Assembly: GCF_014262665.1 (NCBI RefSeq)
Contig: NZ_CP046883.1
Location: forward strand, 186,001 to 250,000
Reading direction: 5' to 3'
DNA: 64,000 nt
Source of the DNA: Corynebacterium anserum
GTDB lineage: Bacteria > Actinomycetota > Actinomycetes > Mycobacteriales > Mycobacteriaceae
The position numbers and the translations under genes are program-made. Numbering within the stretch: the stretch's first letter is position 1; every line of letters begins with the position of its first letter. Under the pieces are notes generated by a model. It had not been told where the DNA came from, made no database searches, and saw nothing but the letters and a program-made list of their open reading frames with translations. Below are positions 26,034-34,420 of this stretch, piece after piece.

Positions 26034-26738
26034 TTACCTCGCTGATGGTTTTTCTGGTTGCGGCTCTACCGGGCTGTTTCCGCCTCCATTCCCGGGATCG
26101 GTTCCGCCTCCTCCGGGGTTCGGGCTAGGGTGCTCGGAGGTGGGAAGCGGGGCGGGGCTGATGTGGGTCGGAGTTGGAACTGAAGGTGGCGACGACGGTT
26201 GTTGGCTGGAAGGGCGGGTATCGGATGGCTTTGGTTTGGATTCGGAAGGCTTGGTGGATTGGCTACTCGTACTCTTCGGAGATTCCGAGGTAGTGCTGGT
26301 GGTCTGTTCCGGCTGGTAGTCGTAGTCCGGCACGTATCGCTGCTGGGAAGCGGCAGGCTTGTCCGTATCGTTGTCGTATTTACCGGTCGTGGTAGCCGCG
26401 GGGTACTTCACCTGCACCTGGGAGGGTTTACCGTCTGGGCCAGCGTTACCGACCTGCAGGTTACTCATCGTAATGATGGCACCACCAACCAGGATAAGGG
26501 CCATGACTAGGCCAAAACATAGGATCCACGCCCAGAGTGGCATGAACTCGAGCATTCGGCGGATGAAGCCCTTGAAACCCTTATACCTATCAGAGTTTGC
26601 GGGGCGTTTCCCCGGGGTTTTTCCATTAGTGCCCGGCTTCATCGCAGCGTCTTTCTTAGACATCACGGAGGTCTTATCAGCAGCGTTGGCCGAGGGCGTG
26701 GCGGGCTGTGGCTTGCGCTTTGGATCGCCAGCAGACAT
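26034..26738 (-). CDS. bitopic membrane protein with Pro/Ser/Thr-rich extracytoplasmic tail, unknown function
   Basis: The 234-residue product has a basic N-terminal 65 residues rich in Lys, Pro and Ala, one membrane helix (PLWAWILCFGLVMALILVGGAIITM) and about 140 residues of low-complexity Ser/Thr/Pro sequence ending in a Gly-rich stretch (NPGGGGTDPGNGGGNSPVE). I recognise no domain. The tail looks like a wall-spanning or glycosylated spacer. Codon use and a GGAAG ribosome site support a real gene, and the opposite-strand frame here is a shadow. It lies between the terminator of the Fe-S oxidoreductase gene and the aminotransferase gene. Confidence 0.7.
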   Translation of the reverse strand: MSAGDPKRKPQPATPSANAADKTSVMSKKDAAMKPGTNGKTPGKRPANSDRYKGFKGFIRRMLEFMPLWAWILCFGLVMALILVGGAIITMSNLQVGNAGPDGKPSQVQVKYPAATTTGKYDNDTDKPAASQQRYVPDYDYQPEQTTSTTSESPKSTSSQSTKPSESKPKPSDTRPSSQQPSSPPSVPTPTHISPAPLPTSEHPSPNPGGGGTDPGNGGGNSPVEPQPEKPSAR

Positions 26739-26856
26739 AGGTTTGGGCTTCCTTGAGAGTGTCTTGGAAAAACGTTAGTGAGTTCTGCGCACACTAACTG
26801 CGCGGAAGTGTGTGCGTGTAATTCCTCTATCTTATGTCACGCAGAAAAATGTTACG

Positions 26857-26903
26857 AGCCCGGTATCCAAAGAAAGTGGGATTCACTTCTCGGATACCGG
26901 GCT
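26857..26903 (-). terminator. terminator of the Fe-S oxidoreductase gene
   Basis: AGCCCGGTATCC (26857-26868) is the exact inverse of GGATACCGGGCT (26892-26903), and an inner AGTG/CACT pair extends the stem. On the minus strand a run of five U follows after seven bases. It sits about 55 bp past the stop of the large oxidoreductase gene. Confidence 0.65.
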
Positions 26904-26956
26904 TCGTCTGCTCGGAAACTAGTGAGAGCTAGTTAATCACAATATATGGCCTAGGG

Positions 26957-29900
26957 CTATGAAGCTCCTGGGGCGCCGGGGGCTCCCGGAGCTCCTGGGT
27001 TGTTTAGTTTGATGACGCCATCGGTCACCTCAGCGGTCCCTCCATTGCTGGAAGGGGCTGCTTGTTCCGCAGAACCCTCAGGAGTGTCATCGCCAGCAGG
27101 GGCTGCATCCTGCTCCTCTGCCGATGCCTGCTTAGTATCTGGAGTTTCAGCGTCGGCATCAGCTGGTGGTGCTGCTGGAGCGGCCGGGGCAGATGGAGCC
27201 CCTGGTGCTGCTGGAGCGCCTGCAGAAGTAGCTCCAAGCTTTAGTACACCGTCTACAGTTTCAGCGCTGCTGGACTGCGTGGATGTCTCGGGAGCAGATT
27301 CTTCCTGAACATTGTCAGCCTGAGGTGCAGTGTCAGCGGACTCCGCTGTTTGTGCTGGAGCAGATGGAGCTGCTGGAGCACCCGGTGCAGAAGGAGCGCC
27401 TGGAGCAGATGGAGCACCCGGAGCACCTGCGGACGGTGCACTTGGAGCTGCTGGAGCACCTGGAGCAGCCGGGGCACCTGCGGACGGTGCACTTGGAGCT
27501 GCTGGAGCACCCGGAGCAGATGGCGCAGCTGGGGCACTTGCGGACGGAGCCCCTGGAGCTGGGGCACCCGGTGCTGCTACTGCGCCGGCAGCGGCACCGC
27601 CAGCAGCTCCTGCAGCAGCTGCTTTCTTAGCGTCTGCGGCCTTCTTCTCCTCTGCCTTACGCTTCTTTTCTTCCTCTGCCTTGCGTTTAGCTTCTTCTTC
27701 GGCTTGTCGTTCGGCTTCTTCGCGAGCCAGCTTTTCTTCGTCCACCCAGCCACGTTCTGGCGCTACGAGGAACTCACGCTCAGCAGGAGCAGGCAGTTCA
27801 CCGTCGACCAGGATGGACTCGCGGAACATCTGGGCGATATCCAGAACCTGGGTACGCTCCTTCTTGTCCTCAATGTCCGCCTGACGGTTGTTGACACCGT
27901 CGGTTATCATGGTCTTACAGAATGGGCAGCCAATTGCAATTGCATCGGAACCTGTAGCCAGAGCCTCGTCCGTACGGTTGAGGTTGATGCGCTCACCGAT
28001 GTGCTCTTCCATCCACATGCGGGCGCCACCTGCACCACAGCAGAAGCCAGTGTTGCGGTTACGGTCCATTTCGATGAGGTTTGCGCCGGAAGCGCCGATG
28101 AGCTCACGAGGAGCCTCGAATACCTTATTGTGGCGTCCCAAGAAACATGGGTCGTGGTAAGTCACAGTACGGCCAGCCTCTGGGGTGGATACCGGCTGCA
28201 GGCGGCCTTCACGTACCAGCTTGTTCAGTAGCTGGGTGTGGTGAACTACCTCGTAGTTACCTCCCAATTCTGGGTACTCGTTACGCAGTGTGTTGAAGCA
28301 GTGCGCACAGGTCACAACGATCTTGCGCTGCTGTGGAGGAACACCTTCGAAGGCCTGGTCGAGCATCTCGATGTTCTGCTCGGCAAGCATCTGGAATAGG
28401 AACTCATTACCTGCGCGGCGAGCGGAGTCACCTGTACAGCCTTCTCCCTCGCCGAGGACGGCGAACTTCACGCCAGCGGTGTACAGCAGATCAGCAACTG
28501 CGCGGGTGGTCTTTGCGGCGTTGTCGTCGTAGACACCAGCACACCCGACCCAGAAGAGGTATTCGGTGTCGTCGAAGTTCTCAATGTCTTGACCGAAGAC
28601 AGGAATGTCGATGCCCTCGGACTTAGCCTTCTCGATCCACTCGGAGCGCTTGTTGTTGTTCTGACCCCAAGGGTTGCCCTTGGTTTCCATGTTCTTAAAC
28701 AGGTTGCCCAATTCGGTTGGGAAGTCAGACTCAACCAGAACCTGGTAGCGACGCATATCCACGATGTGGTCGATGTGCTCAATGTCCACAGGGCATTGTT
28801 CCACGCAGGCGCCGCAGTTGGTGCAGGACCAAAGGACATCCGGGTCGATAACACCCATCTCGCCGGAACCGACCAACTGAAGTAGTGGCAGGTCGGCGTG
28901 TGCTTCGGTGGCGGGGTCTGCCGTCAGTACGTCAGTGCCGCCGCCTTCAGCGCCTTCAGCCCGCGCAGCCTTGATGTACGGGGCGGACTCCAAGGTGTGG
29001 TCACGCAGGTTGGTGATGAGCAGTTTTGGAGACAGCGGCTTGGCGGTGTTCCACGCTGGGCATTGTTCTTGGCACCGGCCACATTCGGTACAGGAGGTGA
29101 AGTCCATGAGGCCCTTCCATGTGAAGTCCTCGACTTTGCCCACACCGATGGTGTCTGTCTCCGGGTCGGCATTTTCCATGGTCAGAGCGCGACCGCCGGA
29201 GGTCATTGGCTTGGCGGCGCCGAGGGCGTTGCGGCCGTCGGAGTTGCGCTTGAGGAAGATGTTGAAGAACGCCATGAAGCGGTGCCATGCGACACCCCAC
29301 TTGATGTTCATACCGACGATAAACAGCCAGATCATGCCGGACAGCAGCTTGATCAAGGCGAAGATGGATACCAGCAGAGGGGACTCGGGCAGGATCTTGG
29401 CAACCTGCATGGTGAAGAAGTCGGTTGCTACGTGTCCGCCCTCGTAGGAGGCAAAGGTGGCGATCTTAGATGCCTTCACCAGGACCATGCCCAAGCCTTC
29501 GATGAGGACCACGGCTTCCACGAAGTAGGCAGCTTTGGCGTTAGAGCCGTAGAAGCGTGCTTTCTTCTCAGAGTTGCCAATACACTGGCGGACGATGATG
29601 AGAGCAATGATGCCTACAACGGTGCCGATGCCAAGTAGCTCATCGACGAAGTGGTAGAAGCCCCACGTGCCGATGATCGGCCAACCGCCTTCTGGGTTGA
29701 AGATCTGGATATAGGCCTCAAACCAGACCACGAAGCCGAGCAGGAAGCCGACCATCACCATCCAGTGTGCGATAGCGATGCCAGGTTTCTTGGCCATCTT
29801 GGTGTGGCCGACGATCTCCTTAATGAGATTCAAAAGACGACCTGCAGGGTTGTCGTTGCGCTTGAGCGCTGGCTGACCCATCCTGATGGTCTTGTAGATG

Positions 29901-30028
29901 TTGATAGCGCCGCGGATGAAAAACACCCACGCTGGGAGGGAAAGCAGTGCGCCGATGATGCCGAGCGGTACCGTGATGCCCCACGGGATGTCGGCAGAGG
30001 TCGCCTGCCCTGCTGCAAGCAGGTCCAT
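26957..30028 (-). CDS. Fe-S oxidoreductase with heterodisulfide-reductase-like CCG domains (Rv0338c-like) and repetitive tail
   Basis: From ATG 30028, set by TAGGAG upstream, the product is 1023 residues. It has five or so N-terminal membrane helices resembling nitrate-reductase gamma subunits, then two 4Fe-4S motifs (CTECGRCQEQCP near 312 and CTNCGACVEQCP near 401). Two CCG-type cysteine domains follow (CAHCF near 570 and CCGAGGARMW near 660), as in heterodisulfide reductase D/GlpC. It probably moves electrons between the quinone pool and a cytoplasmic partner; the substrate is unknown. After about residue 765 come a Glu/Lys/Ala coiled coil (EEAERQAEEEAKRKAEEEKK) and some 220 residues of Ala/Pro/Gly repeats, with DGVLKL and DGVIKL near the end. 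The recalled mycobacterial homologue is about 880 residues, so the tail is the main difference. Confidence 0.9.
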   Translation of the reverse strand: MDLLAAGQATSADIPWGITVPLGIIGALLSLPAWVFFIRGAINIYKTIRMGQPALKRNDNPAGRLLNLIKEIVGHTKMAKKPGIAIAHWMVMVGFLLGFVVWFEAYIQIFNPEGGWPIIGTWGFYHFVDELLGIGTVVGIIALIIVRQCIGNSEKKARFYGSNAKAAYFVEAVVLIEGLGMVLVKASKIATFASYEGGHVATDFFTMQVAKILPESPLLVSIFALIKLLSGMIWLFIVGMNIKWGVAWHRFMAFFNIFLKRNSDGRNALGAAKPMTSGGRALTMENADPETDTIGVGKVEDFTWKGLMDFTSCTECGRCQEQCPAWNTAKPLSPKLLITNLRDHTLESAPYIKAARAEGAEGGGTDVLTADPATEAHADLPLLQLVGSGEMGVIDPDVLWSCTNCGACVEQCPVDIEHIDHIVDMRRYQVLVESDFPTELGNLFKNMETKGNPWGQNNNKRSEWIEKAKSEGIDIPVFGQDIENFDDTEYLFWVGCAGVYDDNAAKTTRAVADLLYTAGVKFAVLGEGEGCTGDSARRAGNEFLFQMLAEQNIEMLDQAFEGVPPQQRKIVVTCAHCFNTLRNEYPELGGNYEVVHHTQLLNKLVREGRLQPVSTPEAGRTVTYHDPCFLGRHNKVFEAPRELIGASGANLIEMDRNRNTGFCCGAGGARMWMEEHIGERINLNRTDEALATGSDAIAIGCPFCKTMITDGVNNRQADIEDKKERTQVLDIAQMFRESILVDGELPAPAEREFLVAPERGWVDEEKLAREEAERQAEEEAKRKAEEEKKRKAEEKKAADAKKAAAAGAAGGAAAGAVAAPGAPAPGAPSASAPAAPSAPGAPAAPSAPSAGAPAAPGAPAAPSAPSAGAPGAPSAPGAPSAPGAPAAPSAPAQTAESADTAPQADNVQEESAPETSTQSSSAETVDGVLKLGATSAGAPAAPGAPSAPAAPAAPPADADAETPDTKQASAEEQDAAPAGDDTPEGSAEQAAPSSNGGTAEVTDGVIKLNNPGAPGAPGAPGAS
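27423..27524. repeat. 51-bp tandem repeat inside the Fe-S protein tail
   Basis: Positions 27423-27473 and 27474-27524 are two tandem 51-bp units. Their first 38 bases are identical and the rest nearly so. They encode 17-residue Ala/Pro/Gly-rich units in frame, and the wider region 27340-27600 contains shorter related copies. In-frame length change by slippage would be tolerated. Confidence 0.8.
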
Positions 30029-30178
30029 GGAAGAGCTCCTAGCTAGTGCAGTTATGTATGAACTAATTACTTCGCTAGTGAGACTATCAACATTGGGGGC
30101 TACTTTTGAAACTTTTATCGCAGGTGGCACCCATTTTTTGGCTCTATTTAAGCAACAGGGATGTAGTGAAAATAGACG

Positions 30179-31213
30179 CTAGTCGCGCGGAGCTGCTGTG
30201 TTAAGCGCGATACTGATCATTTTCTTGCGCGCTGAACGTCCCTCGCGGGATTTCGTCAGGTGGAACATGTGGATGGCTCCAGGCTGAGTATGCAGCGTGG
30301 TTTCCACTCCCTGTTCCTTCATTTTCGACGCCAAGAGCTCCGCGTCCGCTAAGGAAATATCTCTCGTTCCGCAGAAGATGTGAACATTCGTGGAGCGGAA
30401 GGTGGTGGCAAGCGTGGCGTCGGGAAGAAAAAGGGGACTTACTGTGGGGTGCGAGGTGGCGCTGCCAGGGTCTTTCACCACTCCGGTGTCGCTCAGACCT
30501 CGCGCCCACATTTCGCCCTGGGGGATGAGGCTTTCCGGGTTGAGCAGAGGGTCAGAATCGAGGAACTCAGCGATACGGGGGTTGCGCATAGCGAGGTCGG
30601 CCCACGGTGCGTTGAGGATAAGAGCTGCGGGGGCAGCGAGTGGCGTATCGGAGGTTGACGGAGTGGTTCCTGGAGAGTTCTGAGCGAATAAAGGTTCGCA
30701 GTCTGGAGCGAAGATGCCCAAGGCTAGTGAACCTCCGGCGGAGTCGCCGATAATCGTGACGTGTTCCGCGCCATGTTCAGCGATGAGCTGCTCATATACG
30801 GCACGGATGAGAGGTAGCCCATCCGCGGCGTTGTACTCAGGAATGAGGCCATAGAGAGGAATATCGACTCTCAGGCCGGCCTCCGCAAGTTGGCCGATGA
30901 AATCCCAATTGCGCTGCTGAATAGGTTTAGCAAATCCACCAGGCAGGAGATAGAGGACTGCTTTGGTAGCGGAATCGGCGGGGGCAAGCTCATCTAGCGC
31001 TTCTGCATGTGGATCGTAGTGCGTAACATCCGCGGCGGAGGTTTCGGCGAATTTCATGGGGGCGACCGAATACACCTCAAAGCCGTGAACTTCGCGGGTA
31101 GAAACAGCAAAGTGCTGGCGTAGCGCATGGGGTGGTTCTGCGGGAGCATCTGGGGCGTTTGTGGAAGACTCGCCGGAATTGAACAATGAGGTGACTCGAT
31201 CCAAGAAACTCAT
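30179..31213 (-). CDS. alpha/beta hydrolase, hormone-sensitive-lipase type esterase
   Basis: The 344-residue product has VLYLLPGGFAKP at about residues 87-98 in place of the usual HGGG oxyanion motif, the nucleophile elbow IIGDSAGGSLALG with Ser at about 158, CGTRDISLADAE for the acid, and a late His in PGAIHMFHL. This is the HSL/steryl-acetyl-hydrolase group, which cleaves short-chain esters. No signal peptide is evident, so it is probably cytoplasmic. The substituted HGGG motif may affect activity. ATG 31213 is used; the gene stands alone. Confidence 0.85.
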   Translation of the reverse strand: MSFLDRVTSLFNSGESSTNAPDAPAEPPHALRQHFAVSTREVHGFEVYSVAPMKFAETSAADVTHYDPHAEALDELAPADSATKAVLYLLPGGFAKPIQQRNWDFIGQLAEAGLRVDIPLYGLIPEYNAADGLPLIRAVYEQLIAEHGAEHVTIIGDSAGGSLALGIFAPDCEPLFAQNSPGTTPSTSDTPLAAPAALILNAPWADLAMRNPRIAEFLDSDPLLNPESLIPQGEMWARGLSDTGVVKDPGSATSHPTVSPLFLPDATLATTFRSTNVHIFCGTRDISLADAELLASKMKEQGVETTLHTQPGAIHMFHLTKSREGRSARKKMISIALNTAAPRD

Positions 31214-31332
31214 GGCTCACACAGTAGTTGATGGTTGATGAGCCGGGAGGGTGGTTGACTCGATGGATAAGCAGGGATGGTGGTTAATTGTGCCCGGAGT
31301 GGGTCTCGGCTGTGGCGGGTAGCGCATGACCG

Positions 31333-31358
31333 TTGGTCATATATGTTGGTCATATATG
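31333..31358. repeat. 13-bp tandem direct repeat upstream of cas3
   Basis: TTGGTCATATATG occurs at 31333-31345 and again immediately at 31346-31358. Within each copy CATATATG is a palindrome. It lies 122 bp upstream of the cas3 start and may be a regulator site for the cas operon. Confidence 0.6.
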
Positions 31359-31385
31359 TTTCCGAAAGGAAAATTGGCCGCCCCG

Positions 31386-31427
31386 CGCTACGCTATTGAT
31401 GACAAACGCTACGCTATTGGTGACAAA
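31386..31427. repeat. 21-bp tandem direct repeat upstream of cas3
   Basis: Two adjacent 21-bp units (31386-31406 and 31407-31427) beginning CGCTACGCTATTG and ending TGACAAA differ at one base. Together with the 13-bp repeats they form a repeat-rich leader to the cas operon. Confidence 0.65.
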
Positions 31428-31479
31428 TTGATTCGCCGGTAGGTTGAATATTTCAGAGTAGGAAATTCTGAGGTCTGGC

Positions 31480-34299
31480 GTGAGTGTAGCGAGCATCCTG
31501 AACAGCGCTGATCAGTGGCGCGCCAGCCGCAGTGCGCAGGCCAATGCGTTGTGGGCGAAGTCCGGTAATGAAGACGCGTACCTGCGATTACCGCAGCATC
31601 TTATAGATGCTGCCTGTGTCGCAGAGTGGCTCTGGGAACATTGGGTTTCCCGCTCTCTCAAGGCGACACTGAGTCAGCTCTGGGGCTTGGAAGAAGAGTA
31701 TGTGCGGCGGCTCTACTGCTTCCTTGCCGGGACCCATGACGTCGGCAAGGCGACAGTCAGTTTTCAGCGATTGGTCAAAGACAGTCCGCGGGAAAACGTC
31801 CTTCTCCCTCCTTTGTACGATGTGGGCCTTTCGTTGGACTGGCCACAGGGCGAGGGCCCGGATCGTAAATTCCCGCATGGCATGGCTTCCGCTCTTTTGC
31901 TGCGCCAGTGGTTGGCAGACCGTGACGTGGAGAAGATGCGCAGGGTGGCCGTGTCGTCGGTCGTGGACGCGCACCATGGTTTTACCTCCGATGCCCAAGG
32001 CCTGGCTAATTTTGCCGAGGCTATCTCGGGTCGACAGAGCTGTTTTGATGAGATTGCCACGGAGTTTCTGGATTCGATGGCGGAGCTCACCGATATTGAT
32101 GAGGTCCTGGAGGAAATTGATTTCGGTGATGTTCCCGTGGCTGATGCACTGCAGCTTATGACGGGTCTGGTCATCATGGCTGACTGGATAGCATCGAATG
32201 AAAAAGCGTTCCCTTACACCCCACTCCACGCTCAACGTCAGCGGTTGGAAGAAGCAATCGCGTACATCAATCTTCCAGGTCCCTGGATACCGCTGGATGT
32301 ACCGGACGATACGGTTGATCTCTACCGTCGTATCTTCGCGTGGTCCGATGGCTTTCAGCCACGGCCGGTTCAGGCTGCTGTAGTAGAGGCAGCGCAGAAA
32401 ACGCAAGGACCGGCTTTGATGATCATTGAAGCGCCGACAGGTGAGGGGAAAACCGAAGCGGGATTAGCCGCGGCACATGTGATGGGACAACGATGTGGCG
32501 CCCAAGGTGTGTTTCTGGCGGCGCCCACCATGTCCACGGCAAATGGACTGTTTGAGCGCACCGCGAACTGGGCTCGCCGAAGTTCGCGGCAGGGAGAAGT
32601 GGCATCTATGTTCCTTGCTCATTCGAAGAATCGATTGGTCACAACTTTTGAGTCCATGCGTTTTTCAGGGATTGGTGAGGACGGTCAGGGCTCGGATACG
32701 GGTCAAGGTGAAGGAGCCGTGGTCGCCACGCAGTGGCTCTGCGGAGCAAAAACCGGCGTGCTCTCTGATTTCGTCGTGGGAACGGTTGACCAAGTGCTGA
32801 TGATGGCACTGCAGGCGCGGTTTTCCATGCTGCGTCACGTCGGCCTAGCCGGAAAAATTATCATTATTGATGAGGTACACGCGTACGACACCTACATGTC
32901 GCAGTATCTCTATCGTGCACTCGAGTGGCTCTCCCGGTACGGGGTCAGTGTCATTCTCATGTCTGCAACCCTGCCTCCGTCTCAGAAGAAAAAACTCGCG
33001 GCAGCGTACGCATCGCAGTTAATCGAGGACGCCGAGAATGCCGTCGAGGTTCTGGATACAGAAGGCTACCCGCTGGTTAGCGTTGTGGATGCCACAGGTG
33101 TCCGCGCAACCGACGTAGAGCAACGCCCCACTGACACCGAAATGACGATTCATCACCTCGATGATTCCCTGTCTGAATTGGCCAGCACGCTAACTGAGCA
33201 GCTTGATGACGGCGGAGTTGGCCTAGTCATATGTAACACTGTTGCGCGTGCACAGGAGGCATATCGCGAGTTAGCGGGGCACTTCCCGGGTGAAGCGGAG
33301 CTACATCACGCGGCGTTCATTGCTGCAAGCCGCAGCGATAAGGAAGATAGCCTGCGAGAACAATTGGGGCCGTCTGCACACAGGGGAGGGCTCCGCCCAT
33401 GGCGAAAGATTATTGTTGCGACGCAGGTAGCAGAACAGAGCCTCGACATTGACGCTGACTTGCTGATTACAGATATTGCCCCCATTGACCTGATGATCCA
33501 GCGGGCTGGGCGTGTCCATCGTCATCACAGGCCGGCAACGGACCGCCCGTCGAAGCTGCAGTCTCCGAAGATATACGTCCGCGGTATCGAAACGCGGATT
33601 CCGGTTCCTCGGTTCGATGGTGGAGCGACGGCGATTTACGGGGACAAATTACTTCTGGCGACGCTGGCCTGCTTACCGGATGTATTCCGTCGGCCAGACG
33701 ATGCTGAAGGTCTTGTGCGGGAAGTGTATTCGTCCCAGCTGACAATTCCGGAAGAGTGGGCGGATGCGTGGGATGTAGCGTGTGCAGATGACAAGAAAAA
33801 ACGGGACCGAGCGGAAGCCCGAGCTAAAACATACCGGTTCCCAAGCCCGACCTATGCCGCAAACTTGAGCGATCTTTTTAGCCAGCTCCACAGCAATACG
33901 GAAACGGTCGGAGGAGAAGAACGCGGCAATGCCCAGGTTCGCGACGCCGATTTCACCATCGAAGTTGTAGCCATCGAGACCACGGAGTACGGCTATTCCC
34001 CGTTAGTAGGCGACGCGACAGTGCTAGAGGGAATGGAACCCTCTGCCCACGCTGCCCGCCAATTGGCTGCCAGTACCGTGCGGCTGCCGGCGCGTATGAC
34101 TCGTCGCGAAGTAGATTTTGACCAGATTATTGATGAGTTGGAAGGGCAAACCCCAGGGGAGTGGCACACGTCGAGTCTCCTCAGAGGCAGTGTTGCGCTG
34201 CGCTTCGATGCGCAAGGTACAGCGACGGTGGGGCGGTTCGAGGTGTCGTATGACAGCGAATGTGGCCTATGCGTTTTAGATGAAGTTCCCAGCCCGTAA
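31480..34299 (+). CDS. cas3: CRISPR-associated helicase/nuclease Cas3 (type I-E)
   Basis: The 939-residue product joins an N-terminal HD nuclease domain (GTHDVGK at about 84-90, then DAHHG) to a superfamily 2 helicase. The helicase has Walker A APTGEGKT at about 318-325, the IIDEVHAYD box with DEVH at about 464-467, SATLP, and motif VI QRAGRVHRHHR. Cas3 is recruited by Cascade after R-loop formation and degrades the target strand. The GTG start at 31480 has GAGG about seven bases upstream. It is the first cas gene; the next begins about 120 bp downstream across an AT-rich gap, so the Cascade genes may have their own promoter. Confidence 0.96.
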   Translation: MSVASILNSADQWRASRSAQANALWAKSGNEDAYLRLPQHLIDAACVAEWLWEHWVSRSLKATLSQLWGLEEEYVRRLYCFLAGTHDVGKATVSFQRLVKDSPRENVLLPPLYDVGLSLDWPQGEGPDRKFPHGMASALLLRQWLADRDVEKMRRVAVSSVVDAHHGFTSDAQGLANFAEAISGRQSCFDEIATEFLDSMAELTDIDEVLEEIDFGDVPVADALQLMTGLVIMADWIASNEKAFPYTPLHAQRQRLEEAIAYINLPGPWIPLDVPDDTVDLYRRIFAWSDGFQPRPVQAAVVEAAQKTQGPALMIIEAPTGEGKTEAGLAAAHVMGQRCGAQGVFLAAPTMSTANGLFERTANWARRSSRQGEVASMFLAHSKNRLVTTFESMRFSGIGEDGQGSDTGQGEGAVVATQWLCGAKTGVLSDFVVGTVDQVLMMALQARFSMLRHVGLAGKIIIIDEVHAYDTYMSQYLYRALEWLSRYGVSVILMSATLPPSQKKKLAAAYASQLIEDAENAVEVLDTEGYPLVSVVDATGVRATDVEQRPTDTEMTIHHLDDSLSELASTLTEQLDDGGVGLVICNTVARAQEAYRELAGHFPGEAELHHAAFIAASRSDKEDSLREQLGPSAHRGGLRPWRKIIVATQVAEQSLDIDADLLITDIAPIDLMIQRAGRVHRHHRPATDRPSKLQSPKIYVRGIETRIPVPRFDGGATAIYGDKLLLATLACLPDVFRRPDDAEGLVREVYSSQLTIPEEWADAWDVACADDKKKRDRAEARAKTYRFPSPTYAANLSDLFSQLHSNTETVGGEERGNAQVRDADFTIEVVAIETTEYGYSPLVGDATVLEGMEPSAHAARQLAASTVRLPARMTRREVDFDQIIDELEGQTPGEWHTSSLLRGSVALRFDAQGTATVGRFEVSYDSECGLCVLDEVPSP

Positions 34300-34420
34300 A
34301 ACCGATTCACCCAGCCCGGGTGGCAATGCGTTAATTTTAATGATGAAATGTAATTAATCATAAAAACTAAGCAATTCCACTATGGCGGATACTCTTTCAC
34401 CAAAAAGGAAGGAGCTCTCA

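Noticed and set aside
28898-29638. 246-codon + frame
   Set aside because: Antisense to the Fe-S oxidoreductase, whose cysteine motifs fix the coding strand.
31588-32406. 272-codon minus frame
   Set aside because: Antisense shadow of cas3.
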